This document shows, one piece after another, positions 42,892 through 52,321 of a stretch of DNA of 64,000 nucleotides. Under the pieces are notes generated by a model. It worked only from the letters and a program-made list of their open reading frames with translations, did no database searches and was not told the DNA's origin. Origin of the DNA: Hyphomicrobiales bacterium (GTDB lineage: Bacteria; Pseudomonadota; Alphaproteobacteria; Rhizobiales; Rhizobiaceae); NCBI GenBank assembly GCA_900473795.1, contig UCMT01000014.1:62001-126000 (forward strand), in the 5' to 3' direction. Within the stretch, counting starts at the first letter, position 1. Every line of letters starts with the position of its first letter. A program made the position numbers and the translations under genes.

Positions 42892-43908
42892 ATGAAACTT
42901 GCAACCCTCAAGGATAGCACTCGCGACGGCCGGCTGGTCGTCGTCTCCCGGGATCTCACCCGCTGCTCCGAAGTCGGCCATATCGCCCGCACGCTGCAGG
43001 CGGCGCTGGACGACTGGGAACATGCCGCGCCGCGTCTCGCCGCGGTGGCCGAAGGGCTGGAAACCGGCGCCCAGCCGGCCGCACGGTTTCATGAACACGA
43101 GGCCGCCTCGCCGCTGCCGCGCGCCTATCAGTGGGCGGATGGCTCGGCCTATGTCAATCACGTCGAACTGGTGCGCAAGGCCCGCAACGCCGAGATGCCG
43201 GTGACGTTCTGGACCGACCCGCTGATGTATCAGGGCGGTTCGGACAGCTTTATCGGCCCGCGCGACCCGATCATGATGGCCGACGAATCCTGGGGCATCG
43301 ACATGGAGGCAGAAATCGCCGTCGTCGTCGACGACGTGCCGATGGGAGCGACGATCGACGAAGCCCGCGCCGCGATCCGGCTCGTCATGCTCGTCAACGA
43401 CGTGTCCCTGCGCGGGTTGATCCCGGCCGAACTCGCCAAGGGCTTCGGCTTCTTCCAGTCCAAACCCTCGTCCGCCTTCTCGCCCGTTGCCGTCACACCG
43501 GATGAACTGGGCAGCGCCTGGGACAGCGGCAAGCTGCACCTGCCCCTGCTCGTCGATCTGAACGGCAAACCTTTCGGCCGCGCCGATGCCGGCGTCGACA
43601 TGACCTTCGACTTCGGTCAGCTCATCGCCCATGCGGCCAAGACCCGGCCACTCTGCGCCGGAACCATCATCGGCTCGGGCACGGTTTCCAACAAGCTCGA
43701 CGGCGAGCCGGGCAAGCCGGTGTCGGAAGGTGGTGTCGGCTATTCCTGCATCGCCGAACTCCGCACGATCGAAACCATCGAAACCGGTACTGCCGTCACG
43801 CCGTTCATGCAGTTCGGCGATACTGTCCGCATCGAGATGAAGGACAAGGCCGGACATTCGATTTTCGGGGCGATCGAGCAGACCGTCACGCAATACGAGA
43901 AGCGCTGA
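42892..43908 (+). CDS. Fumarylacetoacetate hydrolase family protein
   Basis: The 338-aa protein of the FAH superfamily has ESWGIDMEAEIAVVVDDVPMG, VMLVNDVSLRGLIPAELAKGFGFFQSKPSSAFSP (about residues 164-197) and GTIIGSGTVSNK. With hmgA and maiA alongside, its role is hydrolysis of fumarylacetoacetate to fumarate and acetoacetate. It starts 54 nt after hmgA, without an intervening terminator. Confidence 0.93.
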   Translation: MKLATLKDSTRDGRLVVVSRDLTRCSEVGHIARTLQAALDDWEHAAPRLAAVAEGLETGAQPAARFHEHEAASPLPRAYQWADGSAYVNHVELVRKARNAEMPVTFWTDPLMYQGGSDSFIGPRDPIMMADESWGIDMEAEIAVVVDDVPMGATIDEARAAIRLVMLVNDVSLRGLIPAELAKGFGFFQSKPSSAFSPVAVTPDELGSAWDSGKLHLPLLVDLNGKPFGRADAGVDMTFDFGQLIAHAAKTRPLCAGTIIGSGTVSNKLDGEPGKPVSEGGVGYSCIAELRTIETIETGTAVTPFMQFGDTVRIEMKDKAGHSIFGAIEQTVTQYEKR

Positions 43909-43918
43909 GGGCATCGTC

Positions 43919-44575
43919 ATGAGCGACACGGTTCTGTTCGACTACTGGCGTTCCTCGGCCAGCTACCGGGTGCGGATCGCGCTCAATATGCTGGCGATCC
44001 CCTACCGGTCCGTAGCCGTCGATCTTTTGGCCGGAGAACACAAGCAAGCGGAGCATCGCACCCGCAATCCGCAAGGCCTGGTTCCGGCGCTTTCGATCGA
44101 TGGGCAAATGCTGACACAGTCGCTGGCGATCATCGAATATCTGTCGGAGACGCGGCCAGGTTCCGGCCTCCTGCCCTCCGACCCTGCGGCGCGCCAGCGC
44201 GTCCGGGCGCTGTCCTACGCGATTGCCATGGACATCCACCCGATCTGCAATCTCGGCGTCGTCTTCCATGTCATGCAGCAATCGCAAGACCCGGATGCGG
44301 CGCGATCGGCATGGATGCAGAAGTTCATCGGCGAGGGTCTGAGTGCCTTCGAGCGGATGCTGGACACGCCCGAAGCCGGCGAATTCTGCCACGGCGACCA
44401 GCCGACCATGGCTGATCTCTGCCTCGTGCCGCAGATCTACAATGCCCGCCGGTGGAACGTTGATCTTTCCGCCTGCCCGCGTGCCGCAGCGATCGCCGGA
44501 AAATGCGAGCAACTTCCGGCATTTGCGCGAGCCCACCCGGATCAGGTCGCGTCATCGAAGGCAAAGCCGCTGTGA
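43919..44575 (+). CDS. maiA: Maleylacetoacetate isomerase
   Basis: The 218-aa GST-fold protein has FDYWRSSASYRVRIALNMLAI (SSxSxRVRIAL is typical of zeta-class GST/MAAI), GLVPALSIDG, QSLAIIEYLSE and GDQPTMADLCLVPQIYNARRWNVD. It isomerises maleylacetoacetate to fumarylacetoacetate with glutathione. It follows fah by 10 nt. Confidence 0.95.
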   Translation: MSDTVLFDYWRSSASYRVRIALNMLAIPYRSVAVDLLAGEHKQAEHRTRNPQGLVPALSIDGQMLTQSLAIIEYLSETRPGSGLLPSDPAARQRVRALSYAIAMDIHPICNLGVVFHVMQQSQDPDAARSAWMQKFIGEGLSAFERMLDTPEAGEFCHGDQPTMADLCLVPQIYNARRWNVDLSACPRAAAIAGKCEQLPAFARAHPDQVASSKAKPL

Positions 44576-44638
44576 CATTGCCGTCGCCAGGCGCGATTGC
44601 ACCGCAGCCGGACCGGTCCCCAAGGTCCTAATAATATT

Positions 44639-44667
44639 TTGAAAAATAATGAATTTTCTGCGATAAT
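44639..44667 (+). promoter_or_regulatory. Sigma-70-type promoter
   Basis: TTGAAA (44639-44644), a 17-nt AT-rich spacer and GATAAT (44662-44667) make a good housekeeping promoter in the 215-nt gap after maiA. It would give about a 117-nt leader before the next gene. Confidence 0.6.
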
Positions 44668-44790
44668 GCGTGCGTGGCGGCACCGTTTGCGCGTGTCGCG
44701 TGAGGTTCCGACCATGGCAATGCCGGCCCCGGCAGGACGGGTCAAACCAATCTCCTTTTCCGCCAGGCTACCGGCGAAAGGAGGTGCCTT

Positions 44791-45102
44791 ATGGCACGCA
44801 AGCTGATCCGCATCCTCACCGGGGCCGCTCTTTTGGCGCTTGTACTGGCGGTGCAACCCGCAGCGGCGGAACCGATATTCAACTGTGCCGAACATTCCAA
44901 GATCGTCGAATTCCTCGGCTCGCACTATTCCGAGACGCTTCTGGCAGTCGGCCTCATCAACGAGGCCGCCATTCTTGAGGTTTATGTCTCCGAGTACGGC
45001 AGCTGGACCATCCTGGTGACGAACGTCAGCGGTCGCAGCTGCGTGGTCTTTGCCGGCCAGAACTGGGAGACGATCCCGGTTGGCCCCGGCGTGAAAACAT
45101 GA
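44791..45102 (+). CDS. Small secreted protein, unknown
   Basis: The 103-aa protein starts with a signal peptide (RKLIRILTGAALLALVLAVQPAAAEP) and has two mature Cys (FNCAEH and RSCVVF) that may pair. The body contains YSETLLAVGLINEAAILEVYVSEYGSWTILVT. ATG 44791 has a good AAAGGAGGTGCCTT site. No family is recognised with certainty; it looks like a conserved periplasmic protein of rhizobia. Confidence 0.75.
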   Translation: MARKLIRILTGAALLALVLAVQPAAAEPIFNCAEHSKIVEFLGSHYSETLLAVGLINEAAILEVYVSEYGSWTILVTNVSGRSCVVFAGQNWETIPVGPGVKT

Positions 45103-45395
45103 ATGTGCAGCAGCGCCTGCAGCATTTCGCGTGTCCGAAAGACGCCAAACGCGTAGCGCGTTGAAGCGTCGCCCTTTCTTCTCCTTCATCACATGAGGTT
45201 GCCGAAACTGCGCACCGCCGCGATCGGCGTCGCATGGCCACCCCGCAACGCCTGCTGGCAGCGTCGAGAGCTCCCTCCGCGCGCTTTCCGGCTCTTTATT
45301 GTGACAGAAATCTATGCTCTAGGGCCATTCGAAGCATGACAGGGCGATATCCGCTCGCTAAACAGTCAAAAACCCGTCCCAGGAGAAAAAGCAAA

Positions 45396-46847
45396 ATGAC
45401 AGAAACAACCTACCCGGTTTACGGCGAGATCACCGGGCCGATCGTGATGATCGGTTTCGGCTCCATCGGCCGCGGCACACTGCCCCTGATCGACCGCCAC
45501 TTCAAATTCGACAAGAGCCGGATGGTTGTCATCGACCCGCGCGACGACGGGGCCGATATGGAAATTCTGGCGAAGCATGGCGTCCGGCACATCAAGGAAT
45601 ATGTTACCAAGGACAACTACAAGGACCTCTTGAAGCCGCTTTTGACCGAAGGTGGTGGCCAGGGCTTCTGCGTCAATCTCTCGGTCGACACCGGCTCGCT
45701 CGACATCATGAAGCTGTGCCGCAAGCTCGACGTTCTCTATATCGATACGGTCGTCGAGCCCTGGCTCGGCTTCTATTTCGACAAGAACCTGAAGAATGCC
45801 GACCGCACCAACTATGTCCTGCGTGAAACCGTCCGCAAGGAAAAGGCGAAGAACCCCGGCGGCGCCACGGCCGTTTCCACCTGCGGCGCAAATCCGGGCA
45901 TGGTCTCCTGGTTTGTCAAGCAGGCGCTGCTCAACCTCGCAAACGATCTCGGCGTGAAATACGAAGAGCCGGATCAGCATGACCGCGAAGGCTGGGCCAA
46001 GCTGATGAAGAAGGTCGGCGTCAAGGGCATCCATATCGCCGAACGCGACACCCAGCTCACCAAGAAGCCGAAGCCGCTCAACGTCTTCTGGAACACCTGG
46101 TCGGTGGAAGGCTTCATCTCGGAAGGTCTGCAGCCGGCCGAACTCGGCTGGGGCACGCATGAAAACTGGATGCCGAAGAACGCCAAGAAGCACAAGAAGG
46201 GCTGCCAGGCGGCCATCTATCTCGAGCAGCCGGGCGCCAACACCCGCGTTCGTACCTGGTGCCCGACCCCCGGTCCGCAATACGGCTTCCTCGTCACCCA
46301 CAATGAATCCATCTCGATCGCCGACTACTTCACCGTCCGCGACAAGGATGGCGACGTGACCTACCGCCCGACCTGCCACTATGCCTATCATCCGGCCAAT
46401 GACGCCGTCCTGTCGCTGCACGAAATGTTCGGCAACGGCGGCAACGCGCAGCCGATCCATCACGTGCTTGACGAAAATGAGCTGGAGGACGGCATCGACG
46501 AACTCGGCGTGCTGCTCTACGGCCACGACAAGAATGCCTACTGGTATGGTTCGCGCCTGTCGCTGGAAGAAACCCGCCGCATCGCGCCCTACCAGAACGC
46601 GACCGGCCTGCAGGTGACCTCCGCCGTGCTCGCCGGCATGGTCTGGGCGATCGAAAATCCGACGGCCGGCATCGTCGAAGCCGACGAGATCGACTACAAG
46701 CGCTGCCTCGAAGTGCAGACGCCCTATCTCGGTCCGGTTGAAGGCCACTACACCGACTGGACCCCGCTCGACGGCCGTCCGGGCCTGTTTCCGGAAGAGC
46801 TCGACACGAAGGACCCATGGCAGTTCAAGAACATCCTGTTTCGCTGA
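45396..46847 (+). CDS. hss: Homospermidine synthase
   Basis: The 483-aa protein has a Rossmann NAD site (GPIVMIGFGSIGRGTLPL at about residues 14-31), VIDPRDDGADMEIL and the conserved NPGGATAVSTCGANPGMVSWFVKQAL (about 150-175) of bacterial Hss. It makes sym-homospermidine from putrescine, a major polyamine in many rhizobia. ATG 45396 follows AGGAGAAAAAGCAAA. It is monocistronic, with a terminator 27 nt after the stop. In the 293 nt before it I see no gene, only a short GCGTAGCGCG inverted repeat near 45153. Confidence 0.95.
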   Translation: MTETTYPVYGEITGPIVMIGFGSIGRGTLPLIDRHFKFDKSRMVVIDPRDDGADMEILAKHGVRHIKEYVTKDNYKDLLKPLLTEGGGQGFCVNLSVDTGSLDIMKLCRKLDVLYIDTVVEPWLGFYFDKNLKNADRTNYVLRETVRKEKAKNPGGATAVSTCGANPGMVSWFVKQALLNLANDLGVKYEEPDQHDREGWAKLMKKVGVKGIHIAERDTQLTKKPKPLNVFWNTWSVEGFISEGLQPAELGWGTHENWMPKNAKKHKKGCQAAIYLEQPGANTRVRTWCPTPGPQYGFLVTHNESISIADYFTVRDKDGDVTYRPTCHYAYHPANDAVLSLHEMFGNGGNAQPIHHVLDENELEDGIDELGVLLYGHDKNAYWYGSRLSLEETRRIAPYQNATGLQVTSAVLAGMVWAIENPTAGIVEADEIDYKRCLEVQTPYLGPVEGHYTDWTPLDGRPGLFPEELDTKDPWQFKNILFR

Positions 46848-46873
46848 ACTGTCTGATTAGGCTTTAAAATTCG

Positions 46874-46904
46874 ACGCCCGGGGAACGATCTCCGGGCGTT
46901 TTTC
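46874..46904 (+). terminator. Rho-independent terminator after hss
   Basis: ACGCCCGG and CCGGGCGT form an eight-pair stem, followed by TTTTTCG. Confidence 0.88.
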
Positions 46905-47020
46905 GTTGACCTGCGAATAATCCCGCCGTGCTCGTGCCCCACTCTTGCATTCAACTCCTGATCACGGCATGGTTTTTTCAACTGAAAGACAGCTTTCCGC
47001 GCAGCATCCGGGAGACATAT

Positions 47021-47389
47021 ATGAAGCCGACCACCATCCTGACCCTTCTGTCCGCAGCGGCAGCGCTGGCCTCCTGCATGGGGCCGCGCGAAGTGCGCCA
47101 ACAGCCGCCCGCTCAGATGGCACCGGCTGGCGTCGAAGGCGCATGGGTCGACCCGAACGGCATCGTCTCGACCTTCGCGGCGGGCACCTTCACCACGCGC
47201 ACGACCGACACCAATCAGGTCCTGGCCTCCGGCAACTACACCAATCTTTCGCCGAAGCTGGTCGAGATCAACATGACCTCGATGGTCCGCAACACCCAAT
47301 CCAAGGTCAATTGCGCCATGGTCAGCCAGACCCAGCTCAACTGCACCACGGATTCCGGCGCGCAATTCTCGCTCGCCCGCAAGAGCTGA
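47021..47389 (+). CDS. Omp10-type outer-membrane lipoprotein
   Basis: The 122-aa protein has a lipoprotein signal (MKPTTILTLLSAAAALASC with LASC as the lipobox). The mature region GVEGAWVDPNGIVSTFAAGTFTTRTTDTNQVLASGNY continues into LVEINMTSMVRNTQSKVNCAMVSQTQLNC, closely recalling Brucella Omp10. The start is ATG 47021 with GGGAGACATAT; longer frames are not plausible. It is flanked by terminators and so is monocistronic. Confidence 0.88.
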   Translation: MKPTTILTLLSAAAALASCMGPREVRQQPPAQMAPAGVEGAWVDPNGIVSTFAAGTFTTRTTDTNQVLASGNYTNLSPKLVEINMTSMVRNTQSKVNCAMVSQTQLNCTTDSGAQFSLARKS

Positions 47390-47406
47390 GCCGGCACAAG
47401 ACAGGA

Positions 47407-47432
47407 AAAGCCTCCCTTCGCGGAGGCTTTTT
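47407..47432 (+). terminator. Rho-independent terminator after the lipoprotein gene
   Basis: AAAAGCCTCC and GGAGGCTTTTT form the stem around CTTCGC, followed by the T run. Confidence 0.92.
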
Positions 47433-47610
47433 CGGTTTAAACCCTTGGTTTTTAACCTTGCGGGAAAATGGTTGCAAAGAGTGGATTTTGCCGCTTGATG
47501 TCTGCAGCGTCTGATGAAACCATCACCGTCGACACCGCTGTCACGGAACACGCACTGGTCTGGTCTGTTCCGCTGCCGGCAGACCGAACCCGCCGAAACA
47601 GGAGATATTC

Positions 47611-49476
47611 ATGATCAGACATTTGCGAACCGGGCTGATGACGGCCTCGATCCTTGCGCTTTCGACCAGTGCCGCCTTCGCCGATTATGAATTGAACATC
47701 CTGCACATCAACGATTTCCACTCGCGCATCGAATCGATCAACAAGTTCGATTCCACCTGCACGGCCGAGGAAGAAGGCAAGAACGAATGCTTCGGCGGCG
47801 CTGCCCGGCTCAAGGTGGCGATCGACCAGAAGCGCCAGGAATTGACCGGCAAGAACGTGCTGCTTCTGAATGCCGGCGACAACTTCCAGGGCTCGCTGTT
47901 CTTCACGACCTACAAGGGTGCCGCCGAAGCGGAATTCCTCAACCTGATGAAGTTCGACGCCGTGACCATCGGCAACCACGAATTCGATGAAGGCGAAGAC
48001 GGCCTGGCGACCTTCCTCGACAAGGTCACCTTCCCGGTCATCTCCTCCAACGTGCTGGCCGGCTACAAGTCGAAGCTGATCGACCGCATCAAGCCCTCGC
48101 TGGTGCTTGATGTCGGCGGCCAGAAGGTCGGCATCGTCGGCGCGGTCACCAACGACACGGCCGAAATCTCCTCGCCGGGCGACAATGTGCTGATCGGGAT
48201 CGACGTCGATACCATCACCACCGCTGTCCAGGACCTGAAGAAGCAGGGCGTCGACAAGATCATCGCGCTCACCCATGTCGGCTATCCGCGCGACCTCGCC
48301 GTCATTGCAAAAATCCCGGACGTCGACGTGGTCGTCGGCGGCCACTCGCACAGCCTGCTGTCCAACACCGACGAGAAGGCCGAAGGCCCCTATCCGACGA
48401 TGGTCGACAATCCCGGCGGCTACAAGGTGCCCGTCGTTCAGGCCGGATCCTACAGCAAGTATCTCGGCGATCTCGTCGTCACTTTCGATGACAGCGGCGT
48501 CGTCAAGTCGGCCAAGGGCGATCCGATCCTGATCGATTCCAAGATCAAGCCGGACGAAGCGGTCCTCGCCCGCATCAAGGAACTGGGCAAGCCGATCGAG
48601 GAGCTGAAGACCAAGATCATCGGCAAGACCGACGCGCCGATCGATGGAAGCCGCGAATCCTGCCGCGCCCGCGAATGCCAGATGGGCGACCTCGTGACCG
48701 ACGCCATGCTTGACCGCGTCAAGGGCCAGGGCGTCACCATCGCCATCACCAACGGCGGCGGTCTCCGGGCCTCGATCGATGCCGGCGACGTCTCGATGGG
48801 CGAAGCGATCACCGTGCTGCCGTTCCAGAACACGGTTTCGACCTTCCAGATCAAGGGCGCCGATATCGTTGCCGCACTTGAAAACGGAGTAAGCCAGATC
48901 GAGGAAGGCGGCGGTCGCTTCCCGCAGGTGGCCGGCCTGAAGTTCGCCTTCGACAAGTCCAAGCCCGTCGGCAGCCGTATTTCGAACGTCGAGGTCAAGG
49001 AAGGCGAAGCCTTCGTCGCGCTTGATCCGGCCAAGGCCTACAATGTCGTCTCCAACAACTATATGCGCAATGGCGGCGACGGCTACAGCATCTTCAAGAC
49101 CAAGGCCGAGAACGCCTATGACTACGGTCCGGGGCTCGAGACGGTGCTCGCCGACTACCTGACGGCGCACAACCCCTACAAGCCGCTGACCGACGGTCGC
49201 ATCACCGAAATCGCCGCTGCGACCGGGACCCAGCCCTCGGCGCAGGCAAGCACCGACACGGCCGCACAGACCGTCACCCCGGATGCAAAGCCGGCAGCAG
49301 AAACTGCGGCAACGACAGAGACCAAGCACGTCATTGCCAAGGGCGATACGCTCTGGGGCCTGGCCAAGGCCATCTACGGCAACGGCGAACTCTGGAAGAC
49401 GATTGCTGCTGCCAACGGCAATCCGGTTCCGGAAAAGCTGGAAATCGGCAAGGAACTGCAGATCCCCGCCAAGTAA
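47611..49476 (+). CDS. Periplasmic 5'-nucleotidase/metallophosphatase with C-terminal LysM
   Basis: The 621-aa protein has a signal peptide (MTASILALSTSAAFADYE) and a calcineurin-like metallophosphatase domain with ILHINDFHSRIE, LNAGDNFQGSLFF, TIGNHEFDEGEDGL and VVVGGHSHSLL. The 5'-nucleotidase C-terminal domain follows (ITNGGGLRASIDAGDVSMGE, NNYMRNGGDGY). After a low-complexity Ala/Thr linker a LysM domain (HVIAKGDTLWGLAKAIYGNGELWKTIAAAN) closes the chain. The LysM would hold it to peptidoglycan. It removes phosphate from nucleotides outside the cytoplasm. Confidence 0.93.
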   Translation: MIRHLRTGLMTASILALSTSAAFADYELNILHINDFHSRIESINKFDSTCTAEEEGKNECFGGAARLKVAIDQKRQELTGKNVLLLNAGDNFQGSLFFTTYKGAAEAEFLNLMKFDAVTIGNHEFDEGEDGLATFLDKVTFPVISSNVLAGYKSKLIDRIKPSLVLDVGGQKVGIVGAVTNDTAEISSPGDNVLIGIDVDTITTAVQDLKKQGVDKIIALTHVGYPRDLAVIAKIPDVDVVVGGHSHSLLSNTDEKAEGPYPTMVDNPGGYKVPVVQAGSYSKYLGDLVVTFDDSGVVKSAKGDPILIDSKIKPDEAVLARIKELGKPIEELKTKIIGKTDAPIDGSRESCRARECQMGDLVTDAMLDRVKGQGVTIAITNGGGLRASIDAGDVSMGEAITVLPFQNTVSTFQIKGADIVAALENGVSQIEEGGGRFPQVAGLKFAFDKSKPVGSRISNVEVKEGEAFVALDPAKAYNVVSNNYMRNGGDGYSIFKTKAENAYDYGPGLETVLADYLTAHNPYKPLTDGRITEIAAATGTQPSAQASTDTAAQTVTPDAKPAAETAATTETKHVIAKGDTLWGLAKAIYGNGELWKTIAAANGNPVPEKLEIGKELQIPAK

Positions 49477-49499
49477 GACAATATGTCTCTTGTCCAAGG

Positions 49500-49529
49500 A
49501 CCGGTCCGGGCTTTCCCGGGCCGGTTTTT
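49500..49529 (+). terminator. Rho-independent terminator after the 5'-nucleotidase gene
   Basis: ACCGGTCCGGG pairs with CCCGGGCCGGT around a CTTT loop, followed by TTTTC. Confidence 0.88.
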
Positions 49530-49606
49530 CTTTTTAAGAACGGCATGAACCGCAGGGCTGCCTCACCATATAGGAGGCACGCCAACCTTACCCGCAGGAT
49601 ATCCGC

Positions 49607-50638
49607 ATGACCGCGACCGACATCACCGCCCCGAGCCACCCTCCTGTCAAATTCGGGAAAGTGGGCGTTCTGCTGGTCAATCTCGGCACCCCCGACGGCA
49701 CCGACAAGGTCTCGATGCGGCGCTACCTCAAGGAATTCCTGATGGATCGGCGCGTCATCGAATGGTCGCCGTTCTTCTGGTATCCGATCCTCTTCGGCAT
49801 CGTTCTCAACACCCGTCCTGCCAAGGTCGGCAAGGCCTATGAGACGATCTGGAACAAGGACCTGAACGAGAGCTACCTGCGCACCTACACCCGCAACCAG
49901 GCAGAACTGATGGCGAAATCCTTCGCCGATCTGCCTGATGTCCGTGTCGACTGGGCCATGCGCTACGGCCAGCCGTCGATCCGGTCGAAGATGGTGGAAC
50001 TGCAGAAGGACGGCTGCGAGAAGATCCTCGTCGTCCCGCTCTACCCGCAATATGCGGCGGCGACGACGGCGACCGTCAATGACGAAGCCTTCAAGGCACT
50101 GCTGAAAATGCGCTGGCAGCCGGCCCTGCGCACGGCAGCGCCCTATCACGACGATCCCGTCTATATCGACGCTTTGGCCAACTCGATCACCAGCCACCTT
50201 GCCACGCTCGATTGGCAGCCGGAGGTGGTGCTCGCCTCCTTCCACGGCATCCCGCAATCCTATTTCGACAAGGGTGACCCCTATTACTGTCAGTGTCAGA
50301 AGACCGCCCGGCTGCTGCGCGAAAAGCTCGGCTGGCCGAAGGAAAAGCTGCAGGTCACCTTCCAGTCGCGCTTCGGGCCTGAGGAATGGCTGCAGCCCTA
50401 TACCGACAAGACGGTCGAGCAACTCGCGAAGGACGGCACCAGGCGCATCGCCGTCATCAATCCCGGCTTCGTCTCGGACTGCCTGGAAACGCTGGAGGAA
50501 ATCGCCGAACAGGCGGCCGAGAGCTTCCATCACAACGGCGGCGAGAAATTCACGCATATCCCCTGCCTCAACGACGGCGCCGACGGCATGAAGGTGCTGG
50601 AGACCGTGGTGCGCCGGGAGCTGCAGGGCTGGGTCTGA
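49607..50638 (+). CDS. hemH: Ferrochelatase
   Basis: The 343-aa protein has GVLLVNLGTPDGTDKVSMRRYLKEFL, VPLYPQYAAATTATVND, ASFHGIPQSYFDKGDPYYCQCQKTARLL with the metal-binding His, and INPGFVSDCLETLEEI. It inserts Fe(II) into protoporphyrin IX, the last step of heme synthesis. It is monocistronic and followed by a rhizobial repeat. Confidence 0.97.
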   Translation: MTATDITAPSHPPVKFGKVGVLLVNLGTPDGTDKVSMRRYLKEFLMDRRVIEWSPFFWYPILFGIVLNTRPAKVGKAYETIWNKDLNESYLRTYTRNQAELMAKSFADLPDVRVDWAMRYGQPSIRSKMVELQKDGCEKILVVPLYPQYAAATTATVNDEAFKALLKMRWQPALRTAAPYHDDPVYIDALANSITSHLATLDWQPEVVLASFHGIPQSYFDKGDPYYCQCQKTARLLREKLGWPKEKLQVTFQSRFGPEEWLQPYTDKTVEQLAKDGTRRIAVINPGFVSDCLETLEEIAEQAAESFHHNGGEKFTHIPCLNDGADGMKVLETVVRRELQGWV

Positions 50639-50641
50639 CCA

Positions 50642-50730
50642 CCTTCCCCTTGGGGGAATGGTCCGGGGTGGGTGACCGTGGCGTCACCCGAGGGATCGCC
50701 CCACCCCGCGACTTCGTCGCGAGCTCCCCT
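50642..50730. repeat. Rhizobial intergenic palindromic repeat after hemH
   Basis: CGGGGTGGG (50664-50672) pairs with CCCACCCCG (50700-50708). Inside it GGGTGAC pairs with GTCACCC, and outside, CGCGAC-TTC-GTCGCG forms a third small stem. This is an intergenic repeat of a type commonly seen in rhizobial chromosomes. No gene is present in the 212 nt between hemH and the SPFH gene. Confidence 0.6.
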
Positions 50731-50850
50731 AAAACAGAACCAAAACAGCGCCGAAGAAATTCCACCAATCCTTGCAAATAACCCTGCCAACTGCCACGTC
50801 TTGTCCTAGAGTGCATCAACAACAGGATGCGCCCAACAGGAGAACACCCA

Positions 50851-51855
50851 ATGCCACTGGCCGGACTGGATATCGCCGTTATTGTACTTGTGGTCCTCGC
50901 CGTTCTTGTCATTTTCAAAGGCGTAAAAACCGTCCCGCAAGGCTATCGCTACACTGTCGAACGTTTCGGCCGATACACGAAAACCCTTGAGCCCGGCCTG
51001 AACATCATCATCCCCTTCATCGACGGCATCGGCGCCAGGATGAACGTGATGGAACAGGTGCTCGATGTGCCGACGCAGGAGGTCATCACCCGCGACAACG
51101 CGAGCGTCTCGGCCGACGCCGTCGCCTTCTACCAGGTGCTGAACGCCGCCGAGGCCGCCTATCAGGTCTCCGATCTGCAGAGCGCCATTCTGAACCTCAC
51201 CATGACCAATATCCGTTCCGTCATGGGTTCGATGGATCTTGACGAGCTGCTGTCGAACCGCGACACGATCAACGACAAGCTCTTGCGGGTCGTCGATGAA
51301 GCCGTCGGCCCCTGGGGCATCAAGGTCACCCGGGTCGAGATCAAGGACATTCAGCCGCCGAAGGATCTGGTCGACGCGATGGCGCGGCAGATGAAGGCGG
51401 AGCGCGAAAAGCGCGCCCAGGTGCTGGAAGCCGAAGGCTCGCGCAACGCCCAGATCCTGCGCGCCGAGGGCGCCAAACAATCGGCGATCCTGCAGGCCGA
51501 GGGGCAGCGAGAAGCAGCTTTCCGCGATGCCGAAGCGCGCGAACGCCTGGCGGAAGCCGAAGCCAAAGCGACGAAGATGGTCTCTGAAGCCATTGCCGCC
51601 GGCGACGTGCAGGCGATCAACTACTTCGTCGCACAGAAATACACCGAAGCGATGGCCTCGATCGGCACCGCCCCGAATTCGAAGATCGTGCTGATGCCGA
51701 TGGAAGCCTCGTCGCTGATCGGCTCGCTCGGCGGCATCGGCGCGATCGCCAGGGAGGTGTTCGGCGACGGCGGTACGCCGGCCCCCGTGCGGCAAGCGAC
51801 GCCACGCACGACGCCCGTGCGCAATCCCTTCGCAACGCCCCAGCAGGAAAGCTGA
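50851..51855 (+). CDS. SPFH/band-7 (stomatin-like, QmcA) protein
   Basis: The 334-aa protein has an N-terminal helix (LDIAVIVLVVLAVLVIF) and an SPFH domain (VPQGYRYTVERFGRYTKTLEPGLNIIIPFIDGI, VLDVPTQEVITRDNASVSADAV) followed by a long charged coiled coil with AEREKRAQVLEAEG. It forms membrane-microdomain scaffolds. It is 3 nt before the NfeD gene; SPFH-NfeD pairs are a classic arrangement. Confidence 0.94.
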   Translation: MPLAGLDIAVIVLVVLAVLVIFKGVKTVPQGYRYTVERFGRYTKTLEPGLNIIIPFIDGIGARMNVMEQVLDVPTQEVITRDNASVSADAVAFYQVLNAAEAAYQVSDLQSAILNLTMTNIRSVMGSMDLDELLSNRDTINDKLLRVVDEAVGPWGIKVTRVEIKDIQPPKDLVDAMARQMKAEREKRAQVLEAEGSRNAQILRAEGAKQSAILQAEGQREAAFRDAEARERLAEAEAKATKMVSEAIAAGDVQAINYFVAQKYTEAMASIGTAPNSKIVLMPMEASSLIGSLGGIGAIAREVFGDGGTPAPVRQATPRTTPVRNPFATPQQES

Positions 51856-51858
51856 TCC

Positions 51859-52314
51859 ATGATCGAGCGCATCATCCTTGAACTGGGTCCCTGGGGTTGG
51901 TGGGCGTTGGGTCTGGTGCTGCTGGCAGCCGAAGTCGTGGCGCCTGGCATGTTCCTCGTCTGGATCGGCATAGCCGCCATCCTGACCGGTGCCGTCTCGC
52001 TGCTGCTCTGGGAGACCAGCTTCTGGGTCTGGCAGGTGCAGCTGGTATTCTTCGCCCTCCTTGCCGTCGCCGCGGTTTTTGCGGGGCGCCGCCTGCTTGC
52101 CGGCTCCGACGCGTCAGACGAGCCGCTCCTCAACCAGCGTGGTGCCCGCCTGATCGGCCGTACCGCCGTGCTGGAAAAGCCGATCAGCGAAGGTCGCGGC
52201 CGGATCCGGCTCGACGACACGACATGGACCGTCAGCGGACCGGACCTGCCCGCCGGCGCGCGCGTCAAGGTAACGGGCAGCAGCGGCGGCCGGCTGACCG
52301 TGGAAAGCGCCTGA
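51859..52314 (+). CDS. NfeD-family membrane protein
   Basis: The 151-aa protein has three transmembrane helices (WWALGLVLLAAEVVAPGMFLVWIGIAAILTGAV and WQVQLVFFALLAVAAVFAG) and a C-terminal OB-like NfeD domain (GARLIGRTAVLEKPISEGRGRIRLDDTTWTVSGPDLPAG). It partners the SPFH protein encoded immediately upstream. Confidence 0.92.
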   Translation: MIERIILELGPWGWWALGLVLLAAEVVAPGMFLVWIGIAAILTGAVSLLLWETSFWVWQVQLVFFALLAVAAVFAGRRLLAGSDASDEPLLNQRGARLIGRTAVLEKPISEGRGRIRLDDTTWTVSGPDLPAGARVKVTGSSGGRLTVESA

Positions 52315-52321
52315 AACTAAA

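Noticed and set aside
47537-47572. Possible Pho box or CGGAACA/TGTTCCG operator before the 5'-nucleotidase gene
   Set aside because: Only one CTGTCAC half-site and a 7-bp inverted pair; not enough to claim phosphate control.
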